Shown: piece by piece, positions 1 to 9,646 of the stretch
Numbering within the stretch: position 1 is the first letter of the stretch
How the letters are laid out: every line of letters begins with the position of its first letter
Assembly: GCA_964577115.1 (NCBI GenBank)
Contig: CAZNXJ010000026.1
Span: forward strand, 1-64,000
DNA length: 64,000 nt
Direction of reading: 5' to 3'
Source of the DNA: CAZNXJ01 sp964577115
GTDB taxonomy: Bacteria; Planctomycetota; Planctomycetia; Pirellulales; Pirellulaceae
Made by a program: the position numbers and the translations under genes
The notes under the pieces: model-generated
What the model saw: only the letters and a program-made list of their open reading frames with translations
Told to the model about the DNA's origin: nothing
The model's database searches: none

Positions 1-42
<42 letters not shown>

Positions 43-185
43 GTTCAGGACTTATCCAATCCTCCAAGCTCACTCTGCAAATCGCGACTTGCGCCGCAGG
101 CATCGGTTGCGGCTGTTATTGACCATTACAGCAAAGCCCGGTTCAAATGACGGCCCTGACAGACCCCTAAGGAGATTGACTGGAC

Positions 186-2885
186 ATGCCACAACTTGAG
201 CAGACCTCCTTGCCTTGGCATACGCTGGAGCGAGCGGAAATCGAACAGCAACTCGGGACCGGCCCGAACGGGTTAGACCCGTCGGAGGCCCGTCAGAGGC
301 TCGAAAAATACGGCATTAATGAGCTCGAAGCGGGCCAACAGATTTCACCCTGGAAGATCCTGCTTTCACAGTTCCAAAATGTTCTGCTCGTTATTCTGAT
401 CATCGCCACGCTGCTTTCTGCCTATCTCGGGCACGCTACGGAGGCGGTTGTCATTGGCGTCATCGTGCTGTTTGCCGCGGGACTTGGGTTCATTCAGGAG
501 TACCGGGCCGAACGAGCCATGGAGGCACTGCGCGAAATGGCCGCTCCGCATGCCACCGCCATTCGCGGAGGAAATGAGGTTCAATTGCCGGCGCGTGAGC
601 TGGTTCCCGGTGACGTGATTTTGTTACGAGCCGGTGACAAGGTGCCGGCCGATGCTCGGCTGATTGAGAACGCGAACCTTCAGGTCGAGGAAGCCGCGCT
701 AACGGGCGAATCGGTGCCGATCGAGAAGCAGGTGGAACCGCTCGGCAACGCTGACCTTCCCGTGGGCGATCGCAAGAACATGGTCTATGCCGGCACGGCG
801 ATCACGTACGGGCGCGGCAAGGCGCTGGTTGTCGGGACCGGTATGAGCACCGAGTTCGGCAAAATTGCCCGGATGCTCCAATCGGTCGAGCAGGGCCGAA
901 CCCCATTGCAGGAAAATCTGGACCGAGTCGGCCGCGCCCTGGCCAAGGCGGCGTTTGCGATCGTCGTGGTCATCGTCGGAGTCGGGCTTCTGCGAGGCGA
1001 TCAGTCGTTCGTCGAGATGCTGATCTTCGGCATCGCCCTGGCGGTGGCCGTTGTTCCCGAGGCCTTGCCGGCCGTTGTCACCGTCTCGCTGGCGATTGGC
1101 GTCCAGCGCATGGTCAAACGCAACGCCCTTGTGCGGCGCCTGCCCGCCGTCGAGACGCTGGGAAGCACGACCGTCATTTGTTCCGACAAGACGGGAACGC
1201 TGACGAAAGACGAAATGACCGCGCGGCAGCTCTATGTTGACGGCAAGGTGTATGAGATTTCCGGCGCAGGCTACGAGCCCCATGGCGATTTTTCGCTCGC
1301 CGGCCAACCGATTCAGCTACCGGACACGGTGTTGGAGCTACTGCGCGCCGGCGTGCTCGCATCGGACGCGCACATCGTTCACGATCCGGACGAGGATCGT
1401 TGGCACGTCCGCGGCGATCCGACGGAAGGCGCGTTGGTCGTCGCGGCCGCGAAGGCGGGGCTGGAAAAGGACAAGCTTGACGCCGAATTGCCTCGCGAGT
1501 CCGAAATTCCATTCAGCTCCGAGACGAAACGCATGACCACGCTGCACCGTACGCCGCGTGGCATAACGGCCTACTCGAAAGGCGCCCCCGAAATGCTCCT
1601 GGAACGCTGCCGTAGCCAGGCCACCGAGCATGGGGATGTACCGCTCGACGAGGCTCGCCGCCAAGCGATCCTTGCCGCGGGTCGCGCGATGGCCGAGCAG
1701 GCTTTGCGCTTGCTTGCCCTCGCACGGAAAGAAAATGCGTCGCTCGAAGATGCCGAACAGGACCTGACGTTTTTGGGACTGGTGGGCATGATCGATCCCC
1801 CGCGTCCCGAGGCGAAGTCGGCGGTTTCCAAGTGCGAGCAAGCAGGGATTAAGGTTGTCATGATCACCGGCGACCATCCGCTGACTGCCAAAGCGGTGGC
1901 CACCGAATTGGGTATCGCGAAGTCGGGCCATGTGGTAACCGGAGCCGAGCTGGACGCGATCTCCGATGAGGAATTTCCCGAGCGTGTGGAGCACATTGAA
2001 GTCTATGCCCGCGTTTCGCCGGCTCACAAGCTGCGCGTGGTCGACGCGCTGCAACAGCGCGGCCATGTCGTCGCCATGACGGGCGATGGTGTGAATGACG
2101 CCCCTGCCCTGCGCAAGGCCGATATCGGAATCGCGATGGGCATCACGGGCACGGACGTCACGAAGGAAGCCGCCGAGATGACGCTGACGGACGACAATTT
2201 CGCGTCAATCGTGGCGGCCGTTGAGGAAGGGCGCGGCATCTACGGGAACATTAAGAAATATTTGATGTACCTGCTGTCGGCGAACATCGGCGAGATCGGG
2301 CTCATGGCTGGCGCTTCGCTTTTGAACCTGCCCATGCCGCTGACGGCCGTCCAGATCCTGTACGTGAATCTTGCTACCGATGGGCTTCCGGCGCTGGCGC
2401 TGGCGGTCGATCCGCCCGAAGACGACATCATGCAGCGGCCACCGCGCGACCCGCGCACGGGCATCTTCTCGCGGCCCGTCGTTCGCCTCATGGCGCTCGG
2501 TGGTGCCTGGTCGGCCTTCGTGAATCTCTCGCTGTTCATCGGTGCCCAGAAACTGGGCTACACCGCTCAACAAGCGATGACGATGACGTTTATTGCGCTG
2601 GTGATCATCGAATTCTTTAAGGCCTACAGCTTCCGCGCGGGGCACCACAGTGTGCTGCATCGTCCGTTCGTCAACAAATGGCTGAACCTCGCGATCGCTT
2701 GGGAAATCCTGCTGCTGCTCGTGATTGTCTACGTGCCGCTACTACAAAAGCCGTTCGATACGTTTGCCCTCTCGCCCTGGGAATGGCTCGTAATCCTCCT
2801 GCTCGCCCATACGATCCTGCCGGTCCTGGAATTCGGGAAGTATCTGGAACGGTCGGGGATTTTCGGGAAGAAGAATGAGATTTAG
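186..2885 (+). CDS. P2A-type cation-transporting ATPase (Ca2+-like)
   Basis: This 899-residue inner-membrane pump couples ATP hydrolysis to cation export, probably Ca2+ or a similar divalent ion. The order is an N-terminal cation-ATPase domain, an actuator domain with LTGESVP, a PEALPAVVT helix, the phosphorylation motif DKTGTLT (Asp334), and the hinge motif TGDGVNDAPAL. The C-terminal membrane block contains NLATDGLPA, which matches the M6 Ca2+-binding NxxTDG of SERCA/PMR1-type pumps. Length is normal for P2A ATPases. AAGGAG at about 170-175 precedes the ATG at 186. The family and transport polarity are secure from these motifs. The exact ion (Ca2+ versus Mn2+ or Na+) is inference. Confidence 0.93.
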   Translation: MPQLEQTSLPWHTLERAEIEQQLGTGPNGLDPSEARQRLEKYGINELEAGQQISPWKILLSQFQNVLLVILIIATLLSAYLGHATEAVVIGVIVLFAAGLGFIQEYRAERAMEALREMAAPHATAIRGGNEVQLPARELVPGDVILLRAGDKVPADARLIENANLQVEEAALTGESVPIEKQVEPLGNADLPVGDRKNMVYAGTAITYGRGKALVVGTGMSTEFGKIARMLQSVEQGRTPLQENLDRVGRALAKAAFAIVVVIVGVGLLRGDQSFVEMLIFGIALAVAVVPEALPAVVTVSLAIGVQRMVKRNALVRRLPAVETLGSTTVICSDKTGTLTKDEMTARQLYVDGKVYEISGAGYEPHGDFSLAGQPIQLPDTVLELLRAGVLASDAHIVHDPDEDRWHVRGDPTEGALVVAAAKAGLEKDKLDAELPRESEIPFSSETKRMTTLHRTPRGITAYSKGAPEMLLERCRSQATEHGDVPLDEARRQAILAAGRAMAEQALRLLALARKENASLEDAEQDLTFLGLVGMIDPPRPEAKSAVSKCEQAGIKVVMITGDHPLTAKAVATELGIAKSGHVVTGAELDAISDEEFPERVEHIEVYARVSPAHKLRVVDALQQRGHVVAMTGDGVNDAPALRKADIGIAMGITGTDVTKEAAEMTLTDDNFASIVAAVEEGRGIYGNIKKYLMYLLSANIGEIGLMAGASLLNLPMPLTAVQILYVNLATDGLPALALAVDPPEDDIMQRPPRDPRTGIFSRPVVRLMALGGAWSAFVNLSLFIGAQKLGYTAQQAMTMTFIALVIIEFFKAYSFRAGHHSVLHRPFVNKWLNLAIAWEILLLLVIVYVPLLQKPFDTFALSPWEWLVILLLAHTILPVLEFGKYLERSGIFGKKNEI

Positions 2886-2887
2886 GG

Positions 2888-2920
2888 AACCACGGATGGA
2901 CACGGATAGGCACGGATGAG
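2888..2920. repeat. CACGGAT short tandem repeat, copy 1
   Basis: Three near-identical ten-base units (CACGGATGGA, CACGGATAGG, CACGGATGAG) follow the lead-in AACC. They begin three bases after the ATPase stop codon. A related array with the same AACCACGGAT lead-in lies at 59661, also just beyond a gene's 3' end. The two sites share no other sequence, so this looks like a dispersed intergenic element. Confidence 0.75.
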
Positions 2921-2950
2921 GTGAAATGTAGGTCGAAGTCGTGCAAATAA

Positions 2951-2986
2951 AAAAGGCGGCTACGCCGGAGAGCGTGGCCGCCTTTT
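2951..2986. terminator. Bidirectional intrinsic terminator between ATPase and WD40 gene
   Basis: A 15-bp stem (2951-2965 with 2972-2986, one G-T wobble) closes a 6-base loop. The outer pairs are A-tract with T-tract (AAAAGGCGGC against GCCGCCTTTT), so the hairpin is followed by a U-run in either direction. It sits between a plus-strand gene ending at 2885 and a minus-strand gene ending at 3049, as expected for a shared terminator of convergent genes. Confidence 0.9.
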
Positions 2987-3048
2987 GCTTTGACGTCGCA
3001 CGCGGTGCCAGGCGGCGCCGCGGTTGCGTTTCGTGGAGGATTAGGGGC

Positions 3049-6000
3049 TTAGTTGGTGGTGGGTTGCGGGGGAGCGAAGGTGGCAAGTGTCTTGCCGTCC
3101 TGCGCCCACACGTGCAGCACGCTGTCCTGTCCGCCGGCGATAATCGTGTTGCCGTCGGCGCTGACGTCCACCGCGTACATGAAGTCGGTGCCGCCGGCGA
3201 ACGCGCGAATGTTGCCGCCGTCACCGATCCGCTTGGCTTGCACCGTCGCATCGCCGCTCGAAGCAACCACCTGGTCGGTGTCGCCGATGAAATGAACGGC
3301 GGTGACTTCCTTGTTGAAGCCGGCAATCGTCCGCTGCTGGTCGCCCGTCATGGCGTTCCAGATCTTCAGAACTTTGTCGGCACCGCTGCTAGCGAGCACG
3401 CGTCCGTCGGCGCTCCAGGCCACGCCCAACACATGATGTGTGTGGCCTTCAAACGCCCGTTCAAACTCGCCGTCCGCGACGCGGAAGACCTTCACGAACC
3501 GGTCGGCCGCGCAACTTACCAGGCGCTCGCCGTCACGTGAAAAGTCCAGTGCGAACACGGTGTCACTGTGCGGGTCGGTCAGCTTCCGGACCAGTTCACC
3601 CGTTTCCAGATTCCAGATGGCCACTTCGCCGCTGCGCGACGGTTCGCCACTGCCGGTTGCCAGCAGCTTGCTGTCCGGGCTGATATCGAGCGCCGTGACG
3701 CGATCGACAAACGCTTCGGTCGAATCCGGGCTGCCGATCGTGCGTTCGAGCGTCCACGCCGGTTCGGTGCTCCAGACCACGGCGGCACCGGGGCCGGCGG
3801 CGGTAACGAGCTGCTGATCGGTTAGCATGGCGATCCGAATCGGGGCGGTGCCTGCTTCGTCGATGACTTCCAGCGGCGAGCCGCTGGCGACATCGAAAAG
3901 GCGTACCTTACCGTCCTCGGTCGCGGCCGCCACGGTCCGGCCATCCGGTGACAGCGCGAGGCTGTGCCACGGTTTTTCGGACTCGGTGACTTGCTGCTTC
4001 ACCGCGGCCAGCTGCGCTTCGGCCGCGGCTGCCGCGTCGGTTTTCTGCTGCACGGCGGCTTCGAGCGGCGGGATGGCTTCCAAAGCCTTGTTCACCGTTT
4101 CTTGAGCCCGTTCGACGGCCCGCTGAGCGGCATCGGCCGCTTGCTGCGCTGCCGTTTGCTCATTCACGGCTTTCTGAGCGGGCTCGGCGGCCGCCTTCAC
4201 CTTCTCTTCGGCCGCCGTAACCTTGGCCATCGCGGCTGTAAGCGCATCGGCGGCAGTTTTCTGCGCGGCGGTGGCCTCGTCAACTTTCGCCTGAGCCGCC
4301 TTGACGGCCTCTTCCGCGGCGGGGCGTGCCGCTTCGTCGGCCGAAGAAACCGCGTCCTGCGCTGCCTTCAGCTCTTCATTCGCGGCGGCGAGCGCCGCAT
4401 CCGCGTCCTTCTTCTGCTGCTCGGCCGTGGCCACTTCCGCCTTCGCCGCTTCGAGCTCGGCGTCGGCTGCCTGCTTCGCGGCGATAGGCTCTTTCGCGGC
4501 TTCCACCTTCTTGGCCAGTTCCTCGTCGGCCTTGGTCTTTTCCTCTTGCGCCTTCTTCAGGTTCTCCTCTTCGGCCTTGTGGCGCTCCTGGGCCGCCTTG
4601 AGGTCGGCCCCCGCGAGGTCAATGTGCCGTTTGGCCAGCGCCACGGCACGCGTCTGTTCGGCTTCGGCAAATTGCACCTGGAAATCGCCACGCAGTTCGT
4701 GCAGCTGCGCACCGTCGGCGGCATTCCAGATCTTGATCGACTTGTGATCGCTGCTGGCCGAGATGATTTTCGTGCCGTCCGCGCTGGCGACCAGCGCCGT
4801 GACAGGCCCGCCGTGAGCGATTTCACGCACCTGAGCACCATCGGCCGTCTGCCAGACGCGAATCACCCCCTCCGGGCCCGAAGAGGCAAGCTGGCTCGCA
4901 CCAACGGCAGCCAGCGCCGTCACCGGCTGCGTATGGCCGGTCAGTTCGGCACCGGCTTCTCCGCCAGGAAGTGCCCAAAGGCGAACGATGTTGTCGGCGC
5001 CGCCCGTCGCGAGCCGCTGCCCGCCTTCGACGAGCGCTAGGCATTCGACCGGAGACGGAGTTTCGATGGTGGTTTCGTTGGTGCCGTCGAGCAGCCAGGC
5101 GCGCCAGGTCTTGTCGGCACTGGCCGAGTAGAGTCGCTGGTTATCCGGCGAGAACGCCAGTCCCGTGACCGCACCCGTGTGACCACTGAGCGAAGCTTGC
5201 AGTTTGCCGGACGGTACGTGCATGAGGCGGATCGCCCCGCCCTGCTCGCCCACGGCAATCCACTGCCCATCGGAGCTCGTCGCAACGCTCTGGGCGGGAG
5301 ACTCGATCCCGGCCAGCTCGGCCAGGCGAACGTTCTTCTGCCGGCGCCAAATTTTCGCCGTGCGGAAGCCGCCCGACACCAGCCGCTCGCCATCCGGGCT
5401 GAACGCCAGCGCCTGGATCAGGTCCAAATCGGCAACGCCAGGCTGAGAATAAATGCCCGATTCGAGGAGGGCCGGGTCGGTCAAGCGGCCGAGTTCGCGC
5501 TGGCTGGGCACGTGATACATAAAGATCTGATTGGCTCGTCCGGCGGCCGCGAAGCGACCATCCTGCGTCAACGCGACGGCGTAGATCGGATTGACTCCCG
5601 GAGGCAGCGGCTGCCATTCGATCTTGCCCGCCACGCCACTGGAGCTGCCCTGGGCGCCTTGATCGATCCAGAGTTTGATCAGGCCGAGTTCTTCGGGGGT
5701 GAGCGGCTTGGCGCCGACCGAGTTGTCGTCCGGCGGCATATAGGATTCACGCTGCCGAGCGGCCAGCTGAATGATCAGGCTTTCCGCGCCGTTGCCGGCA
5801 ATCGCCGCCGGCCCCTCGAGACCGCCTTTGAGAATGGCTTCGGGCGTTTCCAGGATCAGGTCGCTTTCGTTCTTCGTGCTGTTGTGACACGCCAGGCAGT
5901 TGCGACGCAGGATCGGCAGGACTTCCGTTGCGAAATCGACCGGGCCTTCGTGCTGTATTTCAGCGATCGGAATCTCGTCTTGAGCGTACGCGGCTGGAAC

Positions 6001-6081
6001 CGTCAGCGCTAGGCACATCGTGACGGGCACCAGAAGGAGCATCCAGAATCGCGCGGCCCTGCATATCAAATTCGGCGACAT
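3049..6081 (-). CDS. Exported cytochrome-c-like / WD40 protein with central coiled coil
   Basis: A signal peptide (cleavage near AYA-Q, residue 33) is followed by a planctomycete-type cytochrome domain with one CLACH haem motif (Cys62, Cys65, His66). A first block of WD40 repeats spans about residues 165-460. An Ala/Glu/Lys-rich coiled coil of roughly 230 residues spans about 469-699, and a second WD40 block runs to the C-terminus. It therefore looks like two beta-propellers joined by a long helical rod, on a haem-bearing periplasmic or surface protein. The start at 6081 is chosen because the signal peptide begins there. The open frame continues 64 codons upstream but that stretch is Arg-rich and lacks protein-like character. 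It is the last gene of the cluster, 91 bases after the PPC-type gene. Role: probable partner of the DUF1549/DUF1553 protein; substrate unknown. Confidence 0.85.
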   Translation of the reverse strand: MSPNLICRAARFWMLLLVPVTMCLALTVPAAYAQDEIPIAEIQHEGPVDFATEVLPILRRNCLACHNSTKNESDLILETPEAILKGGLEGPAAIAGNGAESLIIQLAARQRESYMPPDDNSVGAKPLTPEELGLIKLWIDQGAQGSSSGVAGKIEWQPLPPGVNPIYAVALTQDGRFAAAGRANQIFMYHVPSQRELGRLTDPALLESGIYSQPGVADLDLIQALAFSPDGERLVSGGFRTAKIWRRQKNVRLAELAGIESPAQSVATSSDGQWIAVGEQGGAIRLMHVPSGKLQASLSGHTGAVTGLAFSPDNQRLYSASADKTWRAWLLDGTNETTIETPSPVECLALVEGGQRLATGGADNIVRLWALPGGEAGAELTGHTQPVTALAAVGASQLASSGPEGVIRVWQTADGAQVREIAHGGPVTALVASADGTKIISASSDHKSIKIWNAADGAQLHELRGDFQVQFAEAEQTRAVALAKRHIDLAGADLKAAQERHKAEEENLKKAQEEKTKADEELAKKVEAAKEPIAAKQAADAELEAAKAEVATAEQQKKDADAALAAANEELKAAQDAVSSADEAARPAAEEAVKAAQAKVDEATAAQKTAADALTAAMAKVTAAEEKVKAAAEPAQKAVNEQTAAQQAADAAQRAVERAQETVNKALEAIPPLEAAVQQKTDAAAAAEAQLAAVKQQVTESEKPWHSLALSPDGRTVAAATEDGKVRLFDVASGSPLEVIDEAGTAPIRIAMLTDQQLVTAAGPGAAVVWSTEPAWTLERTIGSPDSTEAFVDRVTALDISPDSKLLATGSGEPSRSGEVAIWNLETGELVRKLTDPHSDTVFALDFSRDGERLVSCAADRFVKVFRVADGEFERAFEGHTHHVLGVAWSADGRVLASSGADKVLKIWNAMTGDQQRTIAGFNKEVTAVHFIGDTDQVVASSGDATVQAKRIGDGGNIRAFAGGTDFMYAVDVSADGNTIIAGGQDSVLHVWAQDGKTLATFAPPQPTTN

Positions 6082-6172
6082 GTTTGATCGTCTCTGGTCG
6101 TTTGGGGCTAAGGAGGATCGAAGGTTTCGTGAAGCGGAGAGACAGCGGTCGGCGGCCGGCCGACCTAGCGGT

Positions 6173-9100
6173 TTACTCGAGCCGCAGCGTGAGCGGCATC
6201 GTGGTATCGGCGTTAAAGTCATTGAACTGCGACGTAGCGCGGACCGTTGCGGTAAATTCGCCTGCCGGAGCATCCGCCGTCGTTGTGATCGCGAACTTGG
6301 CAGACGTCTGGTCCGCGGCCGCCGTCACTTTCTCAACCGTGACGCCTTTCAGATCCGCGGGCAGCTCGAGTGTTAACTCGACAGGTCCCGCAAAACCATA
6401 TCGTCGCTCGATCGTGACCTCCGCCTCGGCCGACGCGCCACGCTGGATGGCGACGGCCGGCGCCGCGCTGGTCAGCGTGACCGGCGAGCGGACCACACGC
6501 AGGACGATAGGAGTCGAAATAAGCGCGATGTTGACATCCGCCGGGGCGCTCGCTTTCTTCAAATCCGCGACACGTTTTTCTTCCGCCGTTTTGACTTCGG
6601 CGGCCCGCTTCGAACGCGCCTCGAGATCCTGAATGGCTTTCTCGGCCGCGGTTTTTGCCTGTTCCACGGCAGCGACAGCCGCTCGAGAATTTTCGAGCGC
6701 CTTGGCGGCGACGGTGGAGTTCTCCGCCGAGGCGTCGCGAGCCGCGGTGGCGGCCGTCGCGATGGCCCGCGCGGCTTCGAGCGCCGCAGCGGCGGCCGAA
6801 TCATTGGGAGCGGCCTGGGCTGCCTGCTGAGCGGCCATGAGCCGTTCGGTGGCCTGCTTAAGCGCCGCTTCGGCCTGGGTGAGCGCCTGAGCGGCGGCCG
6901 CCTGAGCCTGCTCGGCGCTTGTCACCGCCGCGGCGGCCGCCTGGGCTTGCTGGTCCGCCGCATCACGAGTCGCCGTGGCCGTCTTGACTTGCTCGCCGAT
7001 CTGCGCGATCGTCGCGTCCAGCTTCGCGAGCTCGGCCTCAGCCCTCGCCGCCGCTTCGGGATTGCGGCTATAGCTGACTTTCGAGTCGGCTCGCAGGAAG
7101 AACGTGTATGTTCCCGGTTGCGCTTTGTTATTCGTGACCGCGATCGTCAGTTTACCTTCCGTCGCATCGGCGGCCAGATCGAGGTCGGCGGGCTTCAGTT
7201 CGGCGGGAACGTTGGACGCGACCAGCTTGATCGCTTCGGCAAACCCTTCACGCCGCACCAATTGGATGGGCAATTCCAGCGTTCCGCCCAGGGACGTTTC
7301 CTGCACGCCCTCGGCCGCGACGCGCACCATCGCCTTGTGCAGTTCGGGAATTACCGACAGATACATTTCCCGAGCAAGACGGTATTCGGCCCGCGTCTGC
7401 TGGTCGTTCGGAGTTCCCCACGAGATAACGCCGGGCCGGGCGATTCGCGTCACTTCCTCGCCGCCAACGGCGGCCTTGCCGACGATACGGATAGGGCCTG
7501 ACCACTCGGCAGCATCTTCGGCCGCCGTGAACACCAAATAAGCCACGCTCTGATTCGGGCCGAGGACGACTTCAGGACAGCTGACGCCAGCCGGAAGGTT
7601 CTCAGCGCTAATGCGAATTTCTTCGCTGTAGCCGTCGATACGCTCCGCCGAGACACGCAGCACATCCGTCGCTCCGCGACGCAGTGTAAGCGACGTCTGC
7701 CGGACCTCGTTGTCATTCGCGACTTTCAACTCTTGCGGTACCGCGTGGAGCCGGAAATCGGGGTGCGGCGAGCGAATCACCAGGCGATAGACCTTGCGCG
7801 GGTCGGCGGGGCCATCGCCGAATTGGTCACGAACCATGATCCGATACGTGGCATCCCTATCGGCTGTGAATTGATACGTGGGATCGTCGGTTGATGTGTC
7901 AAACAGCGAATTGATCAGGTTGGGGCGATTGGGCGGATCGTCGACCTGGGCCACAGGCGTCGCGGTGAGCGTTCCGTCCTCCGCCTTGTCCAGCCGTTCG
8001 ATGCTCAGATACGGGTCGGTCGGGAGACCGAGCCGGTGCGAGATCACGTCGATCACATACGTTTCGCCCTGCTTGGCCTCGAACACGTACCAGTCGCCAT
8101 CGCTTTCCGGGTAGAACTGCCCGGCGATTTCACAAGGCACTTCGACACGCTGCGCTGCGTCCGGGTTTTCATCGCCGGGCTGTTCGAGCACGACCGGCGC
8201 CTTGGCCAGTGTCAGCGTTGTGGGAAGACTCGAGCTAAGCCGATAGGCGATACCGTCCAGCTGCGCGACGGTAGGGCGGAGATTGTCGGCGACTTCAAGA
8301 GCATCTGGTTCATTGGGCAGCGTAATTTCCACCGACAGCTCGTCGAGCGGAGCGCCGTTGAGCTGCACGGCGGAGGGCTTGCCGCCGGGCAGATTGCGTC
8401 CATAGACCGTGTACGTGCCTGTCGAACCCGGCAGGCCGCTCGGCGGAAATACAAAGTCAATGCGCGGATCGCTATGCACGTTCAACCGATAGAAGTGATC
8501 GGCGCCGCCTTCATACAAGAAGTCCCAAACCGCGATGATGTACTCCCCTTCGACCGGCGCGGTGAAATCCACCACCGGATCGAGCCCATCGGTGTTTAGG
8601 TTGCGGATCAACTCATGGCCGTCCGCATCGAGAACCGCCACCGAGGCGTCCATGCGGGATTCGATCTGCTGCGCCCAGACCGTCACCAGCACGCGCTGCC
8701 CCTGCCCCAGTTTGATCTTGTAGTAGTCGTAACGATTCGCCTCGGCGCGGCCGCTGACCGACGAGGGAACAGGAATCTCCTTGGCCGTGGAAGGGTCATG
8801 ATTGTTGCCCTCATCCAGCAGTTCCGCCCAGCGGCTCACAATGAACGTCCGCGGATTCGACGCACCGAAGCGGCCGATTGCACGCACGTCGTACATCCCC
8901 GCGGGAACATCCGGAGCGATGGTGACGGTGAATTGCCCCGCTACCGGTTCCGGCTCGGCCAGGAACTCGTGACGCGCCGCCGTCTTCACCGTGGCGGTGA
9001 TGCCAGGGTGCGAGAAGACCAACCGTGTCGCTTCGTCGAGATTGTTGCCCGCAAGCGTGACCTCCACGGTGCTGCCCGCGCTGCCTCCGAGCGGGAACAC

Positions 9101-9244
9101 CGACGTCAGGTCCGCGACCGGCAACTGGCACCAGGCCGGGCTGGAAAGCAGGCAGGTGACTAGCCAAGCCAGTGTCGCGGGGCGGCCGAAATGCCGAACC
9201 GCGGCCGACCGGAATACGGGCCATCGTCGTGGCGACATAGACAT
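6173..9244 (-). CDS. Exported PPC / Ig-fold protein with Ala-rich coiled coil
   Basis: This 1023-residue exported protein has a hydrophobic signal segment ending in SPAWC-like residues. IPT-like and pre-peptidase C-terminal (PPC) beta-sandwich domains follow. Phrases such as YYKIKLGQGQRVLV and DGDWYVFEAKQGETYVIDV are typical PPC sequence, and at least two copies are visible. About residues 730-900 form an Ala-rich coiled coil much like that of the next gene. The C-terminal part returns to beta-sandwich sequence. AAGGAAAG precedes the start; an ATG two codons later (9238) has better spacing. It lies between the DUF1549/DUF1553 gene and the WD40 gene, an association common in Planctomycetes. 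Predicted role: non-catalytic surface scaffold or binding protein. Confidence 0.82.
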   Translation of the reverse strand: MSMSPRRWPVFRSAAVRHFGRPATLAWLVTCLLSSPAWCQLPVADLTSVFPLGGSAGSTVEVTLAGNNLDEATRLVFSHPGITATVKTAARHEFLAEPEPVAGQFTVTIAPDVPAGMYDVRAIGRFGASNPRTFIVSRWAELLDEGNNHDPSTAKEIPVPSSVSGRAEANRYDYYKIKLGQGQRVLVTVWAQQIESRMDASVAVLDADGHELIRNLNTDGLDPVVDFTAPVEGEYIIAVWDFLYEGGADHFYRLNVHSDPRIDFVFPPSGLPGSTGTYTVYGRNLPGGKPSAVQLNGAPLDELSVEITLPNEPDALEVADNLRPTVAQLDGIAYRLSSSLPTTLTLAKAPVVLEQPGDENPDAAQRVEVPCEIAGQFYPESDGDWYVFEAKQGETYVIDVISHRLGLPTDPYLSIERLDKAEDGTLTATPVAQVDDPPNRPNLINSLFDTSTDDPTYQFTADRDATYRIMVRDQFGDGPADPRKVYRLVIRSPHPDFRLHAVPQELKVANDNEVRQTSLTLRRGATDVLRVSAERIDGYSEEIRISAENLPAGVSCPEVVLGPNQSVAYLVFTAAEDAAEWSGPIRIVGKAAVGGEEVTRIARPGVISWGTPNDQQTRAEYRLAREMYLSVIPELHKAMVRVAAEGVQETSLGGTLELPIQLVRREGFAEAIKLVASNVPAELKPADLDLAADATEGKLTIAVTNNKAQPGTYTFFLRADSKVSYSRNPEAAARAEAELAKLDATIAQIGEQVKTATATRDAADQQAQAAAAAVTSAEQAQAAAAQALTQAEAALKQATERLMAAQQAAQAAPNDSAAAAALEAARAIATAATAARDASAENSTVAAKALENSRAAVAAVEQAKTAAEKAIQDLEARSKRAAEVKTAEEKRVADLKKASAPADVNIALISTPIVLRVVRSPVTLTSAAPAVAIQRGASAEAEVTIERRYGFAGPVELTLELPADLKGVTVEKVTAAADQTSAKFAITTTADAPAGEFTATVRATSQFNDFNADTTMPLTLRLE

Positions 9245-9646
9245 CTTTCCTTTACGAAACAGTTCTCGGCCTGAACGAAACGCGGCGAGGCCGGAACTTC
9301 AGCGAGATCAAACGTTGCGGGGAGTGAACGAGGTCGCATCGGGCGAATGTGCCGACGGCCCTCGGACATTCAATGGGCGGGCAGCCGTCATGGTGGGACA
9401 CGAGGCCGGGCGGGCGCACGGAGCATGGCCCGAAGGCAACAGTCCGCGCCAGCGGACGTTTATTGTAATTCAGTTTCGCACGCGAAGCACGCCTGAGAAA
9501 GCAACGGCACGGAGGGACTTCGCGGCGGCCGGTCCTTGGGTCGAGTGACCGGAGGCGGCGGTGAATGGCACCCGTCGCGAGTGCCCGCCGCAAGCGGGGC
9601 TCGCTGTGGTTGAACACAGCGAGCCGCCGCGCGAGGGTCGTAGCAA
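9245..9646. other. 402-base intergenic stretch without a recognisable gene
   Basis: Open frames here are Arg/Pro-rich and unlike known families. The one clear element is the hairpin at 9598-9625, just after the DUF1549/DUF1553 stop. The size of the gap suggests the PPC and WD40 genes may have their own promoter, but I could not pick a convincing one. Confidence 0.6.
9598..9625 (-). terminator. Strong hairpin after the DUF1549/DUF1553 gene
   Basis: A perfect 11-bp stem (GGCTCGCTGTG at 9598-9608 with its complement at 9615-9625) closes a 6-base loop. It begins 21 bases past the stop codon at 9647. No U-run follows on the minus strand, so it may be a 3'-end stabiliser or attenuating hairpin rather than a classic intrinsic terminator. 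Confidence 0.5.

Noticed and set aside
6082..6273. 64-codon N-terminal extension of the WD40 gene
   Set aside because: It overlaps the upstream PPC gene and precedes an obvious signal peptide that starts at 6081.
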